Positions 14,049 to 21,811 of a stretch of DNA of 22,754 bases are shown here, in pieces. Each line of letters opens with the position of its first letter. The first letter of the stretch is position 1. Source of the DNA: Oscillospiraceae bacterium (GTDB lineage Bacteria > Bacillota > Clostridia > Oscillospirales > Ruminococcaceae); the NCBI GenBank assembly GCA_014858325.1, contig RKCM01000107.1, positions 1 to 22,754 on the forward strand, written 5' to 3'. Made by a program: the position numbers and the translations under genes. The notes under the pieces are model-generated. The model saw only the letters and a program-made list of their open reading frames with translations, was not told the DNA's origin and did no database searches.

Positions 14049-15322
14049 CAAACCTGCCGAACATTCCCCGCCTGTACACGGCGCTGGCCGAAGTGCTGGC
14101 GGTGCTGCTGTATGCGCAGCCGCTGCCGCTGCGGCTCAAGCCCAAGCCTACGGTGGGCATCACGGCCCTGTGGGCGGCGGCGCTCTGCCTCTTTTTGCAC
14201 GAGACGGGAGCGGTGCCGCTGGGCTGGTGGGTGCCCTGTATGCTGCTGGCCGTGGCGCTGCTCTATTTTTATCTGTGGGGCACCCGGGCCATCCCCCTGC
14301 TGGAGGCCCTCTATGTCTGCGCCCGGGCGTTTATTCTGGCAGAGCTGGCCGCCAGCGCCGAGTGGCAGCTCCACTGCGGGCTGTTCCCTCACCGAGGCGG
14401 AGCCGACCCACTGGCGGTGGGGCTGCTCATCGCCTTCTATGGGGCGCTGTACGGCGGCGTGTTCTGGCTGGAGCGCAGCCGTCCCAGCCCGGCGGGCCGG
14501 CTGACCATCAGCCACAAGGCGGCTCTCGTGGCCTTTGTGATGGCGGGCACCGTCTTTGCGGTGAGCAACCTGCTGCTTCTGGGTGAGGCCCGCATCGATA
14601 TGATGAGCTACTGCATCCGCACGCTGGTGGATTTTTGCGGCGTGCTGATTCTGACCGTCCAGCACGACCAGCTGCGGGAGAGCGCCCTGCACAGTGAGCT
14701 GGCCGCCATGGATAAAGTGCTGCACCGCCAGTACGAGCAGTACAAGCGCAGCAAAGAGGGCATCAAGCTCATCAACAGCCGCTACCACGAGCTGAAGCTC
14801 CAGATCGCCAACATCCGCGCCGAGCGGGATCAGGCAAAACAGGATGCGGCTCTGGCGCAGATGGAACACGGCATCCGCCAGTATGAGGCCGAGAACAAGA
14901 CGGGCAACCCCGTTTTGGACACCCTGCTCACCGCCAAAACCATGGAGTGCCAGCAGCAGGGCATCAGCATGACCAGCGTGGCCGACGGCCGGCTGCTGAA
15001 TTTCCTCACCACCCGGGAGATCTGCACGCTGGTGGGCGTACCGCTGGACAACGCCATGGAGAGCCTTTCCGCCGAGCCCGACCCCGAAAAGCGGCTGCTG
15101 CGGGTGGCCATCTACGCCCAGAGCGGCTTTGTGATGCTGCGGTTCGAGAACTACTGCGCCGCCCCTGTGGAGCTTGCCCCGGACGGCCTGCCCGCCCGCA
15201 GCACCCACGGCGGCTACGATCTGAAAGGCGTCCGCGCCGCCGCCCAGCAGCACGACGGTACCATGACCGTCAAGTGGGGAAATGGGTGGTTCACCGTCCG
15301 CATCCTGCTGCCGCAGGAATAA
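14045..15322 (+). CDS. GHKL-family sensor histidine kinase (AgrC/VirS-like)
   Basis: A 425-residue membrane kinase. The N-terminal half (about 10-205) has five or six hydrophobic segments, as in peptide- or lipid-sensing AgrC-type kinases. A coiled-coil-like linker (about 208-245) leads to the dimerisation helix with His248 in RYHELKLQI, the likely phosphorylated residue. The GHKL ATPase domain follows, with Asn336 in the N-box PLDNAMES and a glycine box HGGYDLKGV (389-396). The first Asn often seen four residues earlier in the N-box is Val332 here, a mild divergence. GGAGGAGAAGGGG precedes the ATG at 14045, which overlaps the regulator's stop. It partners the LytTR regulator; no signal-peptide precursor gene was found nearby. 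A terminator-like repeat follows at 15350-15375. Confidence 0.92.
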   Translation: MTNLPNIPRLYTALAEVLAVLLYAQPLPLRLKPKPTVGITALWAAALCLFLHETGAVPLGWWVPCMLLAVALLYFYLWGTRAIPLLEALYVCARAFILAELAASAEWQLHCGLFPHRGGADPLAVGLLIAFYGALYGGVFWLERSRPSPAGRLTISHKAALVAFVMAGTVFAVSNLLLLGEARIDMMSYCIRTLVDFCGVLILTVQHDQLRESALHSELAAMDKVLHRQYEQYKRSKEGIKLINSRYHELKLQIANIRAERDQAKQDAALAQMEHGIRQYEAENKTGNPVLDTLLTAKTMECQQQGISMTSVADGRLLNFLTTREICTLVGVPLDNAMESLSAEPDPEKRLLRVAIYAQSGFVMLRFENYCAAPVELAPDGLPARSTHGGYDLKGVRAAAQQHDGTMTVKWGNGWFTVRILLPQE

Positions 15323-15325
15323 TCC

Positions 15326-15378
15326 CTCTCAGTCTCGCATACGCTCGACAGCTCCCCCGAAGGGGGAGCTTTTGCTTT
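15326..15378 (+). terminator. Hairpin after the kinase gene, within a likely dispersed intergenic repeat
   Basis: AGCTCCCCC (15350-15358), loop GAA, GGGGGAGCT (15362-15370), then TTTTGCTTTTT. The preceding CTCTCAGTCTCGCATACGCT resembles a short intergenic repeat I recall from many Faecalibacterium-like genomes, where it ends in the same C-rich/G-rich hairpin. It can act as a terminator here. Confidence 0.7.
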
Positions 15379-15456
15379 TTGGCAGGCTGCACAAAGAGTG
15401 GATAGTTTTCTTTGTGTATTAGCACAATAAAATTTTCAACCAATTTGAAACTTTTG

Positions 15457-15488
15457 CAGATTGTGCATCCGAAACGACAGATTGTGCA
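15457..15488. promoter_or_regulatory. Paired 11-bp direct repeats, candidate LytTR-regulator binding site
   Basis: CAGATTGTGCA occurs twice without mismatch, at 15457-15467 and 15478-15488, with starts exactly 21 bp apart (two helical turns). LytTR regulators such as AgrA and ComE bind paired direct repeats with this period. An inverted partial copy GCACAAT lies at 15422-15428. The site is 17 bp upstream of a poor -35 region, as expected for an activated promoter. The LytTR gene is 1.4 kb upstream. Confidence 0.65.
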
Positions 15489-15505
15489 GGGCATGGCCAC
15501 AAAAT

Positions 15506-15534
15506 GATCCTGATTTATTATAATAATGTCAGAA
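15506..15534 (+). promoter_or_regulatory. Promoter with good -10 and poor -35 for the membrane GH3 gene
   Basis: TATAAT (15529-15534) has 17 bp to GCCACA (15506-15511), which matches TTGACA at only three positions. A weak -35 is consistent with dependence on an activator bound at 15457-15488. Confidence 0.55.
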
Positions 15535-15590
15535 CGGCGGGGGAGCACCCCGCCCCGCAAAACCCTGGATTTTGAAGGAGGAAAACCACG

Positions 15591-18464
15591 ATGTTAAAAA
15601 TCGAATGGGATGACGTGATCGGCGTTTTGCAATCCTGCACCACACAGATTGCCGTCATTCTGGGAGCGTTGATTTTAATGATTATCGCTCTGGTAGCTTG
15701 TCGCAAGATGAAAAAGAGCAAAAAGTTTATGATTCGCTCTCAGGCTGTTATTGCGGCAGTGTTAGCTGTTCTTATCACTGCAAATTCTGTTTGCTTTGGC
15801 CCGTTGTCTACGCTGATCAGTCTGGCAGCTGGCAACGGCACGGTTTCCGAAGAAACTGCTGAGGAAGCAAAAGAAGTTGCTCAGCGTGTTGCCGAAGAAG
15901 GTTTCGTACTGCTGAAGAATGATAACGGTGCACTTCCGCTTCAGACTTCTACCAAACTGAACCTGTTCGGCTGGGCGGCTTCCAGTCCGGTTTACGGCGG
16001 TTCTGGTTCTGGCGGTATCAACGACCTGTATGAAATTGTCAGTCTGCAAAAAGGCATGGAAGATGCAGGTTTTGAGGTCAATCAGGAACTTCTCGATTTT
16101 TACAGTGCCTATACCTCTGACCGTCCTGAAATGTCCATTCAGAAACAGAGCTGGACTCTTCCCGAGCCTCCCGTTAGTACCTACTCTCAGGAGTTGATGG
16201 ATCATGCAAGAGCATTTTCTGATACGGCAGTTGTCGTTATTGCACGCGCCGCTGGCGAGGGTCACAACGATATGCCGATGGATATGAGTCAGGCAAAGTA
16301 CGATGATAACTCTGCTGCGTATAAGGATTTTGAAGCAGGCGAGCATTATCTCCAACTTTCTCAGACCGAAAAAGACATGGTAGACCTCGTTTGCAGGAAC
16401 TTCAATAATGTCGTTGTCATTTACAATGGTGCAAATCCCATTGAGATGGGTTTTGTCGAAGATTACAGCCAAATCAAGGCTGCTATCTGGTGTGCAGGCC
16501 CGGGCAATGTCGGTTTTGAAGCTCTGGGTGAAATTCTGTCCGGTAAGGTCAACCCCTCTGGCCGTACTCCCGACACCTTCCCCTATGATTTGGAAGCCGC
16601 TCCTTGGTGGAACAACGGTACTTACACGGACTATACCAATCTAGCCGATCTGGCTGTTGAGGGCATGAATGCCGGCAAACCGCAGGTTTATGCTCCATCC
16701 TTCGTTGATTATGTCGAGGGCATTTATGTCGGCTACAAATACTATGAGACTGCCGACGCTGAGGGCATCATCGACTATGACAAGACGGTTCAGTATCCGT
16801 TTGGCTATGGTCTGAGCTACACCACTTTCACGCAGAAGATGAGCAATATCAAGGATGACGGTACATCCCTGAGTTTCGATGTGACTGTCACCAACACGGG
16901 CAGTGTTGCCGGCAAAGATGTCGTCGAAGTTTACTACAATCCGCCTTACACCAACGGCGGCATGGAAAAGGCTTCTGCAAATCTAATCGCTTTTGAAAAG
17001 ACTGGTCTGCTTGAGCCGGGTGCTTCTGAGACCATCACCGTTACCTTCGATAAAGAAGAGATGGCTTCTTATGATATGAGCGGCACGGGCTGCTATGTGC
17101 TGGAGAAGGGTGATTACGTCATCTCGATCAACAGCGATTCCCACAACATTCTGGACAGCAAAACTTACACCCAGAACTCCGATATCCGCTATGATGCCGA
17201 CAACAAGCGTGACAGCGATGCTGCTGTTGCAGTCAATCAGTTCGGCGATGCAGCTGGTGATATCACCTATCTTTCCCGTGCAGATGGCTTTGCAAATCTG
17301 ACCGAAGCAACTGCCGCTCCTTCTGACACGAATATGGCCGAAAAGTATGTCGAGGGCTATCATCTGAATGCCAACTACGACTATACCACTGACCTTGACC
17401 CGTCCGATGAAATGCCCATCACTGGCGCGAAAAACGGTATCCGTCTAGCTGACCTTCGGGGGGCTGATTACGACGATCCCCGTTGGGATGACCTTCTGGA
17501 TGAACTCACCATGGATGAAATGGTAAATATGACTGCAATGTGCGGTTATCAGACCCCTGCTGCCGAATCGGTCGGCAAGGTCGCTACTGGCGACTTCGAT
17601 GGTCCTGCCGCTATCAACAATAACTTTACAGGGGCTGGTTCTATCGGTTTCCCCGTTGAAGTCGTGATCGCTTCTACTTGGAATAAAGAACTTGTGGAAG
17701 AATACGGTGAAGCAATGGGCAAAATGAGCAAGGAGATGAATGGCGAAGGTTGGTATGCTCCCGGCATGAACACCCACCGTACTCCGTTCGGTGCACGCAA
17801 TTACGAGTACTATTCGGAGGACGGCGTTCTGGCTGGTTACATGGGTGCAAGCGCAGTCAGCGGAGCGATGAAACAGGGCGTGTACTCTTACATCAAGCAC
17901 TTTGTTTTGTATGATGGCAATGCAAAGATGGTCTGTGTTTGGTCGAATGAACAGGCTATCCGTGAAATCTACCTCAAGCCCTTTGAAATTTCGGTCAAAA
18001 AGGGCGGCGCAAACGCTCTGATGGTTTCGTGGAGTTTCATCGGCAACAAGTGGGCTGGTGATTGTGATTTCCTGTTTGAAGATGTTCTTCGTGGCGAGTG
18101 GGGCTTCCGCGGTATGGTTATTTCGGACTTCTTCCGCAACAACGGCCACGGCTTTATGAATGCGGATATGGCGTTGACAAGCGGCATGGACGCAATGCTG
18201 TCTACCTACGATGCTGGCCCGAACAAACCCACTGACACCTCGAATCCGACCACGGTCAAAGAAATGCGTCGTGCTTGCAAGAATATCATGTACACGGTTG
18301 TCAACAGCTGGGCTTATGAAAATGGTGATATCTCTGTCGGTATGATGGGGTGGCAGAAAGCTTTCATCGCTGGTGATATCTTGGTTGTCATCATTCTGGC
18401 TGCGGTTGAATTCACCTATGTTCGCAACGGCTGGAAAAAGCGCAAAGAAGAGGAAATCGAGTGA
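15591..18464 (+). CDS. Membrane-anchored, circularly permuted GH3 glycoside hydrolase
   Basis: A 957-residue protein preceded by AAGGAGG. Domain order is reversed relative to usual GH3 enzymes. Two N-terminal membrane segments (about 16-37 and 50-77) come first, then the GH3 C-terminal alpha/beta domain (about 95-410, beginning AEEGFVLLKNDNGALPL and ending YPFGYGLSYT), then an Fn3-like domain (about 425-525). A linker leads to the GH3 N-terminal barrel (about 630-905), and a membrane segment lies at about 922-945 with a basic tail. Likely catalytic residues are Asp846 (nucleophile, in GFRGMVISDF) and Glu223 (acid/base candidate, in RAAGEGHND). KHF (769-771) and REIYLKPFE are conserved, but the usual Asn after KHF is not obvious. 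It is probably a cell-surface beta-glycosidase; the sugar is unknown. Codon use is T-richer than in the second GH3. It lies behind a candidate LytTR site, implying control by the adjacent two-component system. Confidence 0.9.
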   Translation: MLKIEWDDVIGVLQSCTTQIAVILGALILMIIALVACRKMKKSKKFMIRSQAVIAAVLAVLITANSVCFGPLSTLISLAAGNGTVSEETAEEAKEVAQRVAEEGFVLLKNDNGALPLQTSTKLNLFGWAASSPVYGGSGSGGINDLYEIVSLQKGMEDAGFEVNQELLDFYSAYTSDRPEMSIQKQSWTLPEPPVSTYSQELMDHARAFSDTAVVVIARAAGEGHNDMPMDMSQAKYDDNSAAYKDFEAGEHYLQLSQTEKDMVDLVCRNFNNVVVIYNGANPIEMGFVEDYSQIKAAIWCAGPGNVGFEALGEILSGKVNPSGRTPDTFPYDLEAAPWWNNGTYTDYTNLADLAVEGMNAGKPQVYAPSFVDYVEGIYVGYKYYETADAEGIIDYDKTVQYPFGYGLSYTTFTQKMSNIKDDGTSLSFDVTVTNTGSVAGKDVVEVYYNPPYTNGGMEKASANLIAFEKTGLLEPGASETITVTFDKEEMASYDMSGTGCYVLEKGDYVISINSDSHNILDSKTYTQNSDIRYDADNKRDSDAAVAVNQFGDAAGDITYLSRADGFANLTEATAAPSDTNMAEKYVEGYHLNANYDYTTDLDPSDEMPITGAKNGIRLADLRGADYDDPRWDDLLDELTMDEMVNMTAMCGYQTPAAESVGKVATGDFDGPAAINNNFTGAGSIGFPVEVVIASTWNKELVEEYGEAMGKMSKEMNGEGWYAPGMNTHRTPFGARNYEYYSEDGVLAGYMGASAVSGAMKQGVYSYIKHFVLYDGNAKMVCVWSNEQAIREIYLKPFEISVKKGGANALMVSWSFIGNKWAGDCDFLFEDVLRGEWGFRGMVISDFFRNNGHGFMNADMALTSGMDAMLSTYDAGPNKPTDTSNPTTVKEMRRACKNIMYTVVNSWAYENGDISVGMMGWQKAFIAGDILVVIILAAVEFTYVRNGWKKRKEEEIE

Positions 18465-18513
18465 TAAATCGTTTTTTCCTTTGATGCAGCATTCCCTACC
18501 TAGATAACAGAGA

Positions 18514-18545
18514 GGCTCGCTGCAATAACAACAGCGAGCCTTTTC
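18514..18545 (+). terminator. Rho-independent terminator after the membrane GH3 gene
   Basis: GGCTCGCTG (18514-18522) pairs perfectly with CAGCGAGCC (18532-18540), followed by TTTTC. It separates the two GH3 genes, so the second needs its own promoter, which I cannot locate firmly in the 40 bases left. Confidence 0.85.
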
Positions 18546-18584
18546 ATTTGCAATAATCGCCGTAATATGTAGGAGAAACTTTCT

Positions 18585-21002
18585 ATGAAATACACCGATA
18601 TCATCCAAAAACTGAATCTGGAGCAGAAATGCGCTCTGCTTTCGGGCGAGACGGTGTTCACCACCCGGGATTTCTCGGGAAAAGGCATCCCGGCCATCAC
18701 CCTCTCCGACGGCCCCAACGGCGTGCGCAAGCAGGCGGGCGCTGCCGACCATCTGGGCCTGAACCCGTCTGTCCCGGCCACCTGCTTCCCTACCAGCGCT
18801 ACCGTGGCCTGCAGCTGGGACCCGGAGCTGGGCGAAGCCGTGGGCCAGGCTCTGGGCGAGGAGGCCGCCGCGCAGGAGGTGGCCGTGCTGCTGGGCCCGG
18901 GCCTGAACATCAAGCGCAGCCCCCTGTGCGGCCGCAACTTTGAGTATTTTTCGGAGGACCCTTTCCTCTCCGGCAAAATGGCGGCGGGCTATGTGCGGGG
19001 CATCCAGAAAAACGGCATTGCCGCCTGCCCCAAGCACTTTGCCGTCAACAGCCAGGAGCTGCGCCGGATGGCCAGCGACTCGGTGCTGGACGAGCGCACC
19101 TTCCGGGAGCTCTACCTCACCGGCTTTGAGATCGTGGTCAAGGAGGCGCACCCCAAGACCATCATGTCCTCCTACAACCTCATCAACGGCACCTACGCCA
19201 ACGAGAACGCCCATCTCCTGATGGATGTTCTGCGCAAGGACTGGGGCTTTGAGGGGGCCGTTGTCACTGACTGGGGCGGCTCCAACGACCACGCGCTGGG
19301 CGTGAAGAACGGCTCCACGCTGGAAATGCCCTTCCCCGGCGGGGACTCCATCCGGGAGCTGAAGGCTGCCGTGGAGAGCGGCAAGATCTCCGAAGCCGAT
19401 GTGGACGCCCGGCTGGACGAACTTCTGGAGCTGGTGCTGGATACCCACGCCGCCGTGGAAAAGGCTCCGAAGACCTTTGACGCCACGGCTCACCACAAGC
19501 TGGCCTGCCGTGCGGCGGCGGAGAGCATCGTCCTGCTCAAGAACGAGGGCGGCCTGCTGCCCCTTCAAGCGGGCGAGAAGGTGGCCGTCATCGGCGATTT
19601 TGCCCAGACGCCCCGGTATCAGGGGGCAGGCTCCAGCGCTGTCCACTCCCTTCAGGTGGATTCGGTGCTGGACTGCATCGAGGCCTCCGGCCTTTCCAGC
19701 GTGGGCTTTGCCCCCGGTTTTGACCGACAGGGCCGCCCCGACGACGCCCGCAAGGCCGAAGCCGTGGCACTGGCCCGGAAGGCCGACACCGTTCTGCTCT
19801 TTTTGGGCCTCGACGAGATCAAGGAGAGCGAGGGCATCGACCGCTCCGATATGAAGCTGGCCGTCAACCAGCTGGATCTGCTGGAAGCCATCGCGCAGGT
19901 GAACCCCAACGTGGTGGTGGTGCTGAGCGCAGGCGCCTCGCTGGAAACGCCCTGGCTGCGCAGCTGCCGTGCCCTCGTGTACGGCGCGCTGGGCGGTCAG
20001 GCCGGGGCCGGGGCCATGCTGGACGTGCTGACGGGCAAAATCTGCCCCAGCGGCAAGCTGGCCGAGACCTGGGCCAACGCCTACCACGAGACCCCGGCCC
20101 ACGCCCACTTTGGCACCGACGGCCACATCGTGGAGTACCGCGAGGGCCTCTACGTCGGCTACCGCTACCACCAGACGGCGGGCATCCCGGCAGCCTTCCC
20201 CTTCGGCTACGGCCTCAGCTACACGAACTTTGCGTACAGCAATTTGCAGGCGGACGAGAAGGGCGTTGCCCTCACCGTCACCAACACGGGCAAGACGGCG
20301 GGCGCGGAGATCGTGCAGCTCTACGTCGCCAAGCCGGACGCAAAAATTTTCCGCCCCGTGCAGGAGCTCAAGGGCTTTGCAAAAGTCTTTCTGGCTCCCG
20401 GCGAGAGCCGGACCGTTTCCATCCCGCTGGACGATAAGGCCTACCGCTACTGGAACGTGGACACCAACCGTTGGGAGATTGAGGGCGGCAGCTACGAGCT
20501 GCGGGTGGGCGCGTCCTGCGAGGACATCCGCCTTAAGGCCGCCGTCACCGTGCAGGGCACCGGCGCGCCCCACCCCTATGCAGGCAGGGAGATGCTCCAC
20601 TACCAGACCGCCGAGGTGGGCAAGGTCACGGATGAGGAGTTCCAGGCTCTGCTGGGCCGTCCCATCCCCGAGGGAACGATCAAGATCAATCGCAACATGA
20701 CCCTTGGGGAGCTGCGCTATGGCCGCAGCCCGCTGGGCTGGCTGGTCAGCGCGGTGCTGGGGCACCTGCTGCAAAAGAGCATCGCCAACGGCAAGCCCGA
20801 CCTGAACATCCTGTTCCAGTACAATATGCCCCTGCGGGCGCTGGCCAAAATGACCAACGGCGCGGTGAGTATGGGCATGGTGGACGGCATCGTGCTGGAA
20901 GCCCGGGGCTTCTGGATCATCGGCCTGGTCAAAGTCATCGTCGAGGTCGTGAAGAACGTCGTCCTCAACGCACAGCTGGAAAAACGCCTGCATCAGGGCT
21001 AA
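18585..21002 (+). CDS. GH3 beta-glycosidase with normal domain order and a C-terminal extension
   Basis: An 805-residue, apparently cytoplasmic enzyme (no signal peptide); TAGGAG precedes the ATG. The barrel domain (1-290) shows LSDGPNGVR (40-48), GRNFEYFSEDP (116-126), CPKHF (148-152), RTFRELYL and the nucleophile Asp229 in GAVVTDWGG. The C-terminal alpha/beta domain (about 305-560) carries the acid/base candidates Glu414/Glu416 in KESEGIDR. An Fn3-like domain follows the FPFGYGLSYT motif (about 570-670). The last ~130 residues (675-805) form a predicted helical extension with amphipathic or hydrophobic stretches (GWLVSAVLGHLL; GFWIIGLVKVIVEVV) not found in basic GH3 enzymes, perhaps for membrane or partner contact. 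It likely removes terminal beta-linked glucose or xylose. Codons are strongly C/G-ending. The GtrA-like gene starts 10 bases after its stop, so the two are co-transcribed. Confidence 0.92.
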   Translation: MKYTDIIQKLNLEQKCALLSGETVFTTRDFSGKGIPAITLSDGPNGVRKQAGAADHLGLNPSVPATCFPTSATVACSWDPELGEAVGQALGEEAAAQEVAVLLGPGLNIKRSPLCGRNFEYFSEDPFLSGKMAAGYVRGIQKNGIAACPKHFAVNSQELRRMASDSVLDERTFRELYLTGFEIVVKEAHPKTIMSSYNLINGTYANENAHLLMDVLRKDWGFEGAVVTDWGGSNDHALGVKNGSTLEMPFPGGDSIRELKAAVESGKISEADVDARLDELLELVLDTHAAVEKAPKTFDATAHHKLACRAAAESIVLLKNEGGLLPLQAGEKVAVIGDFAQTPRYQGAGSSAVHSLQVDSVLDCIEASGLSSVGFAPGFDRQGRPDDARKAEAVALARKADTVLLFLGLDEIKESEGIDRSDMKLAVNQLDLLEAIAQVNPNVVVVLSAGASLETPWLRSCRALVYGALGGQAGAGAMLDVLTGKICPSGKLAETWANAYHETPAHAHFGTDGHIVEYREGLYVGYRYHQTAGIPAAFPFGYGLSYTNFAYSNLQADEKGVALTVTNTGKTAGAEIVQLYVAKPDAKIFRPVQELKGFAKVFLAPGESRTVSIPLDDKAYRYWNVDTNRWEIEGGSYELRVGASCEDIRLKAAVTVQGTGAPHPYAGREMLHYQTAEVGKVTDEEFQALLGRPIPEGTIKINRNMTLGELRYGRSPLGWLVSAVLGHLLQKSIANGKPDLNILFQYNMPLRALAKMTNGAVSMGMVDGIVLEARGFWIIGLVKVIVEVVKNVVLNAQLEKRLHQG

Positions 21003-21012
21003 GGAGAAGCGC

Positions 21013-21567
21013 ATGAATTTCTGGAACAACTTCGCGGCCAAACACCCCGCCGCAGCCAAGTGGGTGCGGGAGGGCGGGCTTTTCGTCATCGTGTCCAACC
21101 TCATCACCGTCTTCAAGTATCTGCTGCTGCAGTTCCTCCCGGCGGCCTTCTCCAGCCTGCCGGTGGTGGATTTCGGCTGGCCGGGCATCGACGTCACCCT
21201 GTTTGGCGAGACCTTCCAGTGGAACATCCTCGGCTACGACGCCGCCCACGGCGGCCTGCCCTACTTCTGCGCCTACATGGTGGCCATGGTCATCGGCGAG
21301 TGCATCAATTTCCCCATCCAGCGCAACCTCGTCTTCCGCAGCAAGGGCAACCTCGCCAAGCAGATCGGCTGGTATCTTGTGGCCTTCTGCCTCATCACCT
21401 GCATCGTCAACTCCATCAACTGTGTGTGGGTGGCCGTGGCGGGCCTGCTGGTGCCGGATTTCATCTACAACATCGGCACCACCCTCCTCAACGGCGGCAT
21501 CTCCATGGTGATCTTCTTCTTCGTCAATAAGATCATCTTCCCCGAGGGCGAGGCCAAAAAGGCCTGA
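21013..21567 (+). CDS. GtrA-like membrane protein
   Basis: A 184-residue protein preceded by AAGGAG, beginning 10 bases after the GH3 gene. It has four hydrophobic segments (about 20-42, 80-100, 115-138 and 145-172). The VIGECINFPIQRNLVFRSK motif after the second segment matches the conserved N-F-x-x-x-R-x-x-V-F core of GtrA-family proteins. Characterised members are proposed flippases for undecaprenyl-phosphate-linked glucose in cell-envelope glycosylation. It is longer than typical members (~120-150), mostly from a 35-residue loop between the first two segments. Operon pairing with a GH3 enzyme carrying a hydrophobic C-terminal tail suggests a shared role at the membrane in handling a glycolipid or glycan, which is inference. 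The terminator at 21633-21680 ends the unit. Confidence 0.85.
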   Translation: MNFWNNFAAKHPAAAKWVREGGLFVIVSNLITVFKYLLLQFLPAAFSSLPVVDFGWPGIDVTLFGETFQWNILGYDAAHGGLPYFCAYMVAMVIGECINFPIQRNLVFRSKGNLAKQIGWYLVAFCLITCIVNSINCVWVAVAGLLVPDFIYNIGTTLLNGGISMVIFFFVNKIIFPEGEAKKA

Positions 21568-21632
21568 GCGCCCCGCAGCAGTACCATCTCCTTCATTTTC
21601 ATTTTCTTCATCATCCAAACCTTCATCACAAG

Positions 21633-21680
21633 CGACAGACCGCCCGGGACGTACCGTTCCGGGCGGTTTGTCGTCGTTTT
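21633..21680 (+). terminator. Rho-independent terminator after the GH3-GtrA operon
   Basis: CGACAGACCGCCCGG (21633-21647) pairs with CCGGGCGGTTTGTCG (21659-21673) with one G-T pair, followed by TCGTTTT. It is long and stable. Confidence 0.92.
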
Positions 21681-21744
21681 GTGGGATTTTGAGCGACGCA
21701 GAAATGCGATTTTTTGGCAGATGGCGCAACTTGGCCCAAACCCC

Positions 21745-21774
21745 TTGCGCTTTTGTGCTTTACTGTGGTAAAAT
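21745..21774 (+). promoter_or_regulatory. Predicted promoter for the symporter gene
   Basis: TTGCGC (21745-21750), 18 bp, TAAAAT (21769-21774), 37 bp before the ATG. The -10 matches at five of six positions and the -35 at four. Confidence 0.45.
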
Positions 21775-21811
21775 GCAACCGTACTTCTATTGTAGAGAAG
21801 GAGGAAAGTAT

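Noticed and set aside
17445..21227. A 1260-codon open frame on the minus strand across both GH3 genes
   Set aside because: It is the mirror of GC-rich codons in two well-supported plus-strand enzymes; the protein has no family motifs and runs through the terminator between the genes.
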